From Actinomycetota bacterium (GTDB lineage Bacteria; Actinomycetota; Coriobacteriia; Anaerosomatales; D1FN1-002), in the NCBI GenBank assembly GCA_005774595.1, contig VAUM01000072.1:1-7460 (forward strand): DNA of 7,460 nt, given 5' to 3'. Every line of letters starts with the position of its first letter. Within the stretch, counting starts at the first letter, position 1. This document shows, piece after piece, positions 1 through 5,254 of the stretch. The position numbers and the translations under genes are program-made. The notes under the pieces are model-generated. The model was not told where the DNA came from, made no database searches, and saw only the letters and a list, made by a program, of their open reading frames with translations.

Positions 1-219
1 GTCGCGGGCACCGCGAAGGCGGCGGCGCGCGAGGCGGCGGGCACGGCGGCCGGCCTAGCGCGGGAGGCGGGCATCAAGGTCACCGCGGCCGGCATGGCAG
101 CCGCTAAGATGGTCTCGGAATCGCAAGCGGGACGGACGACCGGGCGCATCGCACGGCGCGCGTGGAAGGGCATGCGCGCGACGCTCGCCGAGGCGCTGCG
201 TCCCGATGACGAGGAGTAG
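1..219 (+). CDS. C-terminal part of an unidentified Ala-rich protein
   Basis: This is an open frame from the window edge to a TAG at 217-219; the start lies outside the window. The visible 72 residues are rich in alanine, arginine and glycine in an amphipathic, probably helical pattern (for example AAREAAGTAAGLAREAG) and end in an acidic tail, RPDDEE. No enzymatic motif or membrane segment is visible and I do not recognise the family. The tail could be a coiled-coil or nucleic-acid-binding segment of a larger protein, but that is a guess from composition. It lies 15 nt upstream of the acetyltransferase on the same strand, so it may share its transcript. In DNA this GC-rich an open frame of this length alone is weak evidence. 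Support comes from its tight spacing to the next gene and from the end of its frame overlapping a purine-rich stretch usable as a ribosome binding site. Confidence 0.5.
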   Translation, partial: VAGTAKAAAREAAGTAAGLAREAGIKVTAAGMAAAKMVSESQAGRTTGRIARRAWKGMRATLAEALRPDDEE

Positions 220-234
220 GACGGACACGCCGCC

Positions 235-870
235 GTGGCACGCAAGTTCAGACCACTGACCCCCGAGCTCGCCGAGAAGCTGCCCGACATGTGCCTCGGG
301 TGCGTGTTCTGGGAGTCGGCCGAGCGCCTCGAGGCGCGGTGCGGCGCCGAGACCGACGTCGAGACGGCCAAGGGCTGGATCGCGTACGTCAACGCGCAGT
401 GGGGCGACTGCGGGCGCGTGGTCGTGGAGGACGGCGAGGTCCTCGGCGTGATCAAGTACGCGCCGCCGGCGTTCCTGCCGCAAGCCGCACTCATGCCGGC
501 GGGGCCGCCCACAGGCGACGCGCCGCTCATCGCATGCATGCACATCGTGCCCGAGGCGAGGCAGCACGGCTTCGGCAAGGTGCTCATGCAGGCCGCGCTG
601 CGAGACCTCGTCCAGCGCGGCGAGCGCGCCGTCGAGGCGTACGGCGTGGCGGGCCAGGTCGACTACGCGCACTCGCCGATGGTGGGCGTCGAGTTCCTGC
701 TCCGCTTGGGATTCACCGTCGTGCGGCCGCATCCCGACATGCCGCTCATGCGCATGGACCTGCGCTCGCTCGCGGTCTGGCGCGAGGACCTCGAGTCGGT
801 GCTCGACTCGCTGCGGATGCCGCTGCGCGTCGCACGCCGCGTCCCCGAGCCGTGGGTGGGGAGCCGCTAG
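235..870 (+). CDS. GNAT family N-acetyltransferase
   Basis: A 211-residue protein of the GCN5-related acetyltransferase fold, expected to transfer an acetyl group from acetyl-CoA to an amine; the substrate cannot be told from sequence. Residues 62-76 and 97-105 look like the central beta strands. The acetyl-CoA pyrophosphate-binding motif A is at about 104-124 (IVPEARQHGFGKVLMQAAL, with R109-Q110-H-G112-F-G114-K). The LGF at 158-160 fits motif B near the end of the domain. A conserved-looking N-terminal C20-x-x-C23-V-F-W-E segment resembles a family seen in actinobacterial genomes (from memory). The start is a GTG, with AGGACGG at 218-224 as a plausible ribosome binding site about 10 nt upstream; the next in-frame ATG would remove the N-terminal segment. 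The YbaK-like gene begins 1 nt after the stop, indicating one transcript. Fold assignment is fairly sure, function unknown. Confidence 0.85.
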   Translation: MARKFRPLTPELAEKLPDMCLGCVFWESAERLEARCGAETDVETAKGWIAYVNAQWGDCGRVVVEDGEVLGVIKYAPPAFLPQAALMPAGPPTGDAPLIACMHIVPEARQHGFGKVLMQAALRDLVQRGERAVEAYGVAGQVDYAHSPMVGVEFLLRLGFTVVRPHPDMPLMRMDLRSLAVWREDLESVLDSLRMPLRVARRVPEPWVGSR

Positions 871-871
871 C

Positions 872-1387
872 GTGGGTGGCGAGCGCACCGCCGAGGGGAA
901 GCGCCGCGCCGGCTCGGCCGAGCGCGTGCGCGCGTGGCTCGACGAGCGGGGGTGGGCGGACCGGCTCACCGTCTTCGATGACCCGGCGCAGACCAAGACC
1001 GCTGCGGCCGCGGCCGAGGCGATGGGCTGCGAGCTCGGCCAGATCGCCAAGTCACTCGTGTTCACGGCCCGCGACGCCCCGGTGCTCGTGCTCGTCGCGG
1101 GCGACCGGCGCGGGGACGCGGCCGCCATCGCGGCCGAGTGCGGCGCGGCCGGTGAGGCGGTGTTCTCCGGTCGCGAGCTCGTGCGCGAGGCGACTGGCTA
1201 CTCGATCGGCGGCGTCTGCCCGTTCGACCTGCCGGGCGGGCTCGCCGTGCTCGTCGACGAGGCGCTCGGCCGGTACGAGACGCTCTTCCCGGCCGGCGGC
1301 ACCCCGAACTCGATGGTGCGGGTCAGCCTCGCCGAACTGCTCGACGTCACGGGCGGGCGCGTGGCACGCGTCTCGCACGAGTCGTGA
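872..1387 (+). CDS. YbaK/EbsC family aminoacyl-tRNA deacylase
   Basis: A 171-residue protein of the YbaK/ProX/EbsC family, the free-standing relatives of the prolyl-tRNA synthetase editing domain. They hydrolyse mis-charged aminoacyl-tRNA (for example Cys-tRNAPro) in the cytosol. Diagnostic features are Q57-I-A-K60-S-L-V-F, where K60 corresponds to the conserved active-site lysine; G109-Y-S-I-G-G-V-C-P-F118, the substrate loop; and the C-terminal A141-G-G-T-P-N-S-M-V-R motif. Length is typical of the family, with about 15 extra N-terminal residues. The GTG start is 1 nt after the preceding stop and has GGGGAG (858-863) 8 nt upstream, a good ribosome binding site. Its stop overlaps the GTG of the deacetylase gene, suggesting translational coupling. 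The aminoacyl-tRNA specificity cannot be assigned by eye, so I give no gene symbol. Confidence 0.92.
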   Translation: MGGERTAEGKRRAGSAERVRAWLDERGWADRLTVFDDPAQTKTAAAAAEAMGCELGQIAKSLVFTARDAPVLVLVAGDRRGDAAAIAAECGAAGEAVFSGRELVREATGYSIGGVCPFDLPGGLAVLVDEALGRYETLFPAGGTPNSMVRVSLAELLDVTGGRVARVSHES

Positions 1388-2541
1388 GCATGCGCACCCA
1401 CGAGGTCGTCCGCCCGGGCCCGGCACGCGCACGCCTCGTCGAGGCGCTCGCGCTCGCACTGGTCGCCGCCGGCTTCATGACGGCGGTGTACCGGCCGTTC
1501 TCGGCGATCGGCGTGATCGTCGACAGGCGTGCGGTCGAGACCTCGTGGGGGTCGACCGTCGGCGACGTCCAGGCGTCCGGACTGACCTCGGCGGCCCCGG
1601 GTGACCTGCTCGCTGCAGACGACGGTTCCGTGGTCGAGACGGGCGCCGGCGGGCCGGTCGCCGCGCGGCGCGACGGCGCGCAGGTGCCGGCGGCTGCGCG
1701 CGTCTACCCGGGCGACGTGCTGGCGTACACCGCGGGCGCCGACGTCGTGGAGTCGACCTACACGACCGAGACGGTCATCGAGCCGCCCACTGTCGAGATC
1801 GGTGCCGGCCCCATCGCCGAGGTGCTCGACGAGGGTCGCGCGGGGCGTTCGCGCGTGACGATCGGCGCGGCGTCGGGCCGGGTGGTCTCCGAGACCGTGC
1901 TCGTGGAGCCGAGGCCGGTGCGCATCGTGCGCTCGGGGGGCACCGGCGGGCTGAAGGTCGTCGCACTCACGTTCGACGACGGCCCGTGGCCGGGGCAGAC
2001 CGAACGGGTGCTCTCGCTGCTCGATGAGTACGACGCGAAGGCGACGTTCTTCATGCTCGGGGCGAGCGCCGAGCGGTACCCCGCGCTCGCGAGGCGCGTG
2101 GTGGACGAGGGGCACCAGGCGGGCAACCACACCTGGTCGCACACGACGGACAACAGCACGCCGTGGGTGGCGTCCGCCAAGGAGATCGACGCCGCCCAGA
2201 CCGCCATCCGTCGCGCGACCGGCGCGACGCCCACGTGGTTCCGGCCGCCGAAGGGGATGCTCAGCCCCTCGCTCGCGGAGGTCGCGAAAGCGCGCAAGCT
2301 GCGGGTCGCGATGTGGTCGGTGGACCCGTGGGACTGGAGGCGGCCGGGTGTCACGGCCATCGCCCAGCGCACGGTCGGCGCTATCAAGCCGGGGGCGGTC
2401 GTCCTCCTGCACGACGGCGGCGGCGACCGCGCTCAGACGATCGAGGCGCTCGAGGCGGTCGTCCGCGAGCTGAAGCGGCGCGGATACACGTTCGTCACGC
2501 TCGACGAGCTCGCCGAGATCGAGGCCGCCGCGAGCCGGTAG
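1384..2541 (+). CDS. Membrane-anchored polysaccharide deacetylase (NodB domain) with G5-like domain
   Basis: A 385-residue extracytoplasmic protein of carbohydrate esterase family 4, which removes N-acetyl groups from peptidoglycan or another GlcNAc polymer. A single membrane segment at about 17-36 (signal anchor or signal peptide, no lipobox) precedes a region at 45-125 resembling the repeats that accompany G5 domains in resuscitation-factor-type proteins. A G5-like domain follows at about 126-184 (TTETVIEPPTVEIG, then GRAGRSRVTI). The NodB domain at 191-380 has a complete active site: T196-F-D198-D199-G-P, H249-T-W-S-H253 as zinc ligands with D199, R287-P-P, D314-P-W-D-W, and L341-L-H343-D. 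The start is taken as the GTG forming a GTGA overlap with the upstream stop; an ATG two codons later (1390) is an equally possible start. It probably remodels the cell wall outside the membrane. The enzymatic class is secure, the natural substrate is not. Confidence 0.93.
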   Translation: MSMRTHEVVRPGPARARLVEALALALVAAGFMTAVYRPFSAIGVIVDRRAVETSWGSTVGDVQASGLTSAAPGDLLAADDGSVVETGAGGPVAARRDGAQVPAAARVYPGDVLAYTAGADVVESTYTTETVIEPPTVEIGAGPIAEVLDEGRAGRSRVTIGAASGRVVSETVLVEPRPVRIVRSGGTGGLKVVALTFDDGPWPGQTERVLSLLDEYDAKATFFMLGASAERYPALARRVVDEGHQAGNHTWSHTTDNSTPWVASAKEIDAAQTAIRRATGATPTWFRPPKGMLSPSLAEVAKARKLRVAMWSVDPWDWRRPGVTAIAQRTVGAIKPGAVVLLHDGGGDRAQTIEALEAVVRELKRRGYTFVTLDELAEIEAAASR

Positions 2542-2545
2542 GCGG

Positions 2546-2559
2546 CGTAGCGCGCTACG
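2546..2559. repeat. 14-bp perfect palindrome between convergent genes
   Basis: CGTAGCGCGCTACG is its own reverse complement. It spans nearly the whole 13-nt gap between the deacetylase stop (2539-2541) and the selenoprotein stop (2557-2555 on the - strand), and provides that second stop codon itself. In RNA from either strand it can fold as a 5-bp stem with a CGCG loop, so it could help end transcripts from both sides. No U-run follows on either strand, so calling it an intrinsic terminator would be overreach. Confidence 0.45.
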
Positions 2560-3397
2560 GAGAGGCGCCCGCCAGCGCGGAGTCGAACGCCGCGCTCACC
2601 GTGCCTTCGGGCTGCGCGCCGACCCAGCGCTCGAGCTCCTCGCCCGTCGGCGACACGAGCACCGAGGTGGGCACGTACTCGACACCCTGCTGCCTCGCGT
2701 AGTCACTCGCGTCGGGGTCCGTGTTCATGTCGGCGTACACCATGAAGTCGATCCTGCCCTCGTAGCGCCGCCGCAGCCTGTCGACCACAGGCTTCATCTC
2801 GACACATGCGGGTCAAGTGGCCGTCCCGAAGTAGTAGTAGACCGGGTTCCCGCTCGCCGAGGCGGTCCACGCGGCCGGCTTCCCGGCCAGGCCGGGGTCC
2901 GCGAGCTGCTGCCGCAGGTCGGCGGGCAGCAGCAGCGCCGCGGCGAGGCCGAGGCAGACCGGGAGCACCACGAGCAGCGCGCTCGCGACGAGGTGCGCGC
3001 GGGCGGCCTTCGGGTCGCGGTCCTTCGACAGCGCCCACGCGACCACGCCGCCGAGCGGTGCGAAGAACAGTGTGAGCAGCCACAGCCAGGGCGAGGCCTT
3101 GCCGTCCGGCGCCGGGGGGAAGTCGGGCGGCGGCGCCGGCACGCCGAAGGCGTCCGCCGGCTGTGGCGCGGCCGGAGCGGGTCCCGGGAGCGGGAGCGTC
3201 GGTGGCGGGGGCGCCGGCGCGAGCAGCACGCCGTCCTCGAGGGTGACGCCGTCTGCGACGTGGTCCGCGGCGTAGCGCGCGAGGAAGGCGCGCGCCTCGG
3301 CCTCCTCCAGTCCCGCGAGGTCGTACCCCGACACGCTGCCGCGCTGGGCGAGCACGCGCGCGATCTGGGCCTCGGTCTGCGGTGTGTACTCGGGCAC
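2555..3397 (-). CDS. Membrane-anchored thioredoxin-like selenoprotein (in-frame UGA = Sec, U-P-A-C motif)
   Basis: One frame runs from a GTG at 3397 to a TAG at 2557-2555 and is broken only by a TGA at 2815-2813. Read through, it gives a protein of about 280 residues: an N-terminal domain 1-58, a Pro/Ala-rich linker about 60-98, two membrane segments at about 103-122 and 135-157, and a thioredoxin-like domain at 185-280. That domain has strand PVYYYFG, the redox motif T-A-T-U195-P-A-C198-V-E-M-K-P, strand IDFMVYADMN, the cis-proline loop E-Y-V-P243-T-S-V-L-V and a final amphipathic helix. The TGA sits exactly at the nucleophilic Cys of CPAC, and a SECIS-like hairpin starts 19 nt downstream. 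I infer a Sec/Cys thiol-disulfide oxidoreductase, probably facing outside the membrane. The GTG at 3397 is chosen because GAGGTGA (3409-3403) lies 5 nt upstream; a GTG at 3406 is an alternative. It is the last gene of the - strand operon, 10 nt after the cyclo-ligase stop (1 nt if the GTG at 3406 is used). Other explanations are a nonsense mutation or a sequencing error; no selA/B/C/D genes are in the window. Confidence 0.82.
2775..2793 (-). promoter_or_regulatory. Putative bacterial SECIS hairpin
   Basis: Read on the - strand, AGCCTGT-GGTCG-ACAGGCT forms a perfect 7-bp stem with a 5-nt loop. It begins 19 nt after the in-frame TGA (2815-2813), so the apical loop starts 26 nt after the UGA. 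Bacterial SECIS elements lie in the coding region just downstream of UGA, with an apical loop starting with G and usually containing GU, recognised by SelB; GGUCG fits and matches the GGUC in the E. coli fdhF loop. The stem lacks the bulged U known from fdhF, so SelB recognition is inferred. Confidence 0.7.
2813..2815 (-). other. In-frame UGA read as selenocysteine (Sec195)
   Basis: The codon is TGA on the - strand, flanked by ...FGTAT and PACVEMKP... in the same frame. Both halves belong to one thioredoxin fold: beta strand and active-site loop before it, the resolving cysteine and helix after it. TGA differs from the cysteine codons TGC and TGT only at the third base. Confidence 0.78.
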
Positions 3398-3402
3398 GGC
3401 CG

Positions 3403-3409
3403 TCACCTC
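3403..3409 (-). promoter_or_regulatory. Strong ribosome binding site deciding the selenoprotein start
   Basis: GAGGTGA on the - strand is a 7-nt match to the anti-Shine-Dalgarno sequence and ends 5 nt before the GTG at 3397. It overlaps the TGA of the cyclo-ligase gene (3410-3408). The alternative GTG at 3406 lies inside this motif, so it is the less likely start. Confidence 0.6.
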
Positions 3410-3992
3410 ACGGCCTACGGTACACCGCGTCCGGCGTCACCACCACGTCCATCGGCACGTCGTGGGTCTCGTCGGGCAAGCGCCCGACGACCTGTTCGTC
3501 GAAGGCCAGGCCGATGAGCGGCGCGTCGGCACGCAACTCCGGCAGCAGGCGGTCGTAGTAGCCGGCGCCGTGCCCGAGCCGCGCACACGCCGAGTCGAAG
3601 GCCACGCCCGGCACGACTGCGGCGTCGAGCTCGTGTGGCGCGACGGCCGGCGCGCCGACCGGCGGCTCGGGGATGCCGTACGCGCCGGCCTGCAGCGCCT
3701 CGCGAGCGCACACATGCAGCGAGAGCGCGGTCGTGCCCTCGACACGCGGGTAGGCGATGCGCACCCCGAGCGCGTGCAGGTGGTCGAGCGCGGCGGCCGG
3801 GTCGAGCTCCGTGCCGACGGCGGCGTAGCCGAGAACGAGCCGCGCGTCGGCCAACTCCGGCAGGGCGACGAGATTCGCGCACGCGGCCTCTGAGGCCGCC
3901 GTGCGGGCCCGGGGCGCGATCGCGTCGCGCGCCTCGCAGGCACGGGCCCGGAGCGCGCGCTTGTCGTCGGCGGTGCTCACGGGCCGCATCAT
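3408..3992 (-). CDS. 5-formyltetrahydrofolate cyclo-ligase (5,10-methenyltetrahydrofolate synthetase)
   Basis: A 194-residue cytosolic enzyme that uses MgATP to convert 5-formyltetrahydrofolate to 5,10-methenyltetrahydrofolate, returning the storage folate to one-carbon metabolism. Family motifs are the N-terminal basic K11-R-A-L-R-x-R (phosphate contact), P128-G-V-A-F-D133, then A137-R-L-G-H-G-A-G-Y-Y-D-R148 (ATP and folate binding; most members read RLGYGGGYYDR), and D178-V-P-M-D-V-V-V-T-P187. Length is normal. The ATG at 3992 overlaps the transporter stop as ATGA; a second ATG (3989) and a GTG (3980) are alternatives, and none has a strong ribosome binding site, so translation probably relies on coupling to the gene before. 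The selenoprotein gene follows within 10 nt. I see no direct link between its reaction and its transporter neighbours apart from shared transcription. Confidence 0.93.
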   Translation of the reverse strand: MMRPVSTADDKRALRARACEARDAIAPRARTAASEAACANLVALPELADARLVLGYAAVGTELDPAAALDHLHALGVRIAYPRVEGTTALSLHVCAREALQAGAYGIPEPPVGAPAVAPHELDAAVVPGVAFDSACARLGHGAGYYDRLLPELRADAPLIGLAFDEQVVGRLPDETHDVPMDVVVTPDAVYRRP

Positions 3993-5254
3993 CCCACGCC
4001 GAGCACGGTGAGCACGAGCAGCGCGGCCGACAGCGCGATGACCACGACGATGGTGGTCCAGGCGATCACGTTGAAGGTGCGGCCGTTGACGTGCCGGCCC
4101 ATGATCCGGCGGTCGTTGACGATGCCCATCATGTAGATGAGCAGGAAGGGCAGGAGCACGCCTCCCACTACCTGCGACATGACCATGATCGAGATGAGGT
4201 CGAGGCCGGGCAGGAGGACGAACGCCGCGCCGAACAGGATCACAAAGGTGTAGATGCCGTTGAAGACCGGGGCTTCGGCCCATGAGCGGTCGATGCCGCG
4301 CTCGAACCCGAACGCCTCGCAGAACGCGTACGCGGCGGTGAGCGGGAGGACGCATGCCGCGAGGAGCGACGCGCCCAGCAGGCCCGCGGCGAACAGCCAC
4401 GCCGCGTGCTGCCCCCCGACGGGTGCGAGGGCGGTGGCGGCGTCGGCTGCGGACGAGATCTTCACGCCGGCGGGCGCCAGCACGGTGCCGGTGGTGAGCA
4501 CGATGCACCAGGCGATGACACCGGCGGCCACGGTGCCCGAGACCACGTCGATGCGCTGCACGGGGAGGTCGGCGGCTGTGACGCCCTTGTCGACGACGTT
4601 GGCCTGGACGAAGAACTGCATCCACGGCGCGATGGTCGTACCCACCATGGCGATGGCGATCAGGATGAACTCGGGCTCCATCGCCGCCGACGGGACGAGG
4701 GTGCCTCGCGCCACCTGGCTCCAATCCGGACCGGCGAGGAATGCCGCCGCGACGTACGCGACGAACACCGACGAGACCGCGAGCATGATCTTCTCCACCC
4801 GCCGGTAGGATCCGCGAACGACCAGCAGCCAGACGAGCGCGGCGGCCAGCGGCACCGCGACGTACCGGCTCACCCCGAGCAGCTCCATCGCCGATGCGAT
4901 GCCGGCGAACTCGGAGACGGAAGTCGCGGCGTTCGAGACGAGCAGCGCGGTCATCGCGAACAGCGAGGGCCGGATGCCGTAGCGCTCGCGGATCAGCGCC
5001 GCGAAGCCCTTGCCGGTGACGGCGCCCATCCGCACCGCCATCTCCTGCACCACGATCAGCGCGAGCGTCATCGCGGGCAGCAGCCACAGCATGCGGTAGC
5101 CGAACTCGGCTCCCGCGACCGAGTAGGTCGAGATGCCGCCGGCGTCGTTGCCTGCGGACGCGGCGATGATGCCGGGCCCGAGCGCCGCCAGCACGAGCGA
5201 CACGCGGCGCCAGCGCCCCGTGCGGGGCGCAGCCTCTGTGACGCGGGCGGTCAT
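3989..5254 (-). CDS. NRAMP-family divalent cation transporter, magnesium-type (NRMT-like)
   Basis: A 421-residue polytopic membrane protein of the SLC11/NRAMP family with about 11 hydrophobic segments between 18 and 420. In classical manganese/iron NRAMPs, TM1 carries D-P-G-N and TM6 carries A-x-x-M-P-H. Here the TM1 site reads G35-N-D37-A-G-G40, keeping the aspartate but replacing the asparagine by glycine. TM6 reads G205-T-T-I-A209-P-W211-M-Q-F-F, replacing the metal-selective methionine by alanine and the histidine by tryptophan. Loss of the soft methionine ligand with a retained aspartate is the signature described for NRAMP-related magnesium transporters such as the one from Eggerthella lenta (from memory). 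I infer uptake of Mg2+ and perhaps Mn2+. Its ATG overlaps the stop of the MgtE-like gene, and its stop overlaps the cyclo-ligase ATG, both as ATGA. No strong ribosome binding site is visible, fitting translational coupling. Confidence 0.88.
   Translation of the reverse strand: MTARVTEAAPRTGRWRRVSLVLAALGPGIIAASAGNDAGGISTYSVAGAEFGYRMLWLLPAMTLALIVVQEMAVRMGAVTGKGFAALIRERYGIRPSLFAMTALLVSNAATSVSEFAGIASAMELLGVSRYVAVPLAAALVWLLVVRGSYRRVEKIMLAVSSVFVAYVAAAFLAGPDWSQVARGTLVPSAAMEPEFILIAIAMVGTTIAPWMQFFVQANVVDKGVTAADLPVQRIDVVSGTVAAGVIAWCIVLTTGTVLAPAGVKISSAADAATALAPVGGQHAAWLFAAGLLGASLLAACVLPLTAAYAFCEAFGFERGIDRSWAEAPVFNGIYTFVILFGAAFVLLPGLDLISIMVMSQVVGGVLLPFLLIYMMGIVNDRRIMGRHVNGRTFNVIAWTTIVVVIALSAALLVLTVLGVG

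Noticed and set aside
291..1604. Long open frames in other phases across 55-1604, 1198-2412, 4406-6708 and elsewhere
   Set aside because: They are Arg/Ala/Pro- or His/Arg/Asp-rich shadows in very GC-rich DNA, and they overlap genes with clear family motifs in the proper frame.
2555..2797. A separate 80-aa thioredoxin-like gene starting at ATG 2797 (- strand)
   Set aside because: It would lack the first strand and active-site loop of the fold, has no ribosome binding site at a good distance, and its frame continues upstream through the TGA into matching residues. One Sec-containing gene explains both pieces better.
3408..5087. Fusion of a transporter-overlapping frame to the cyclo-ligase
   Set aside because: The frame upstream of 3992 is the shadow of the NRAMP gene; the cyclo-ligase has its own ATG in an ATGA overlap and normal family length.
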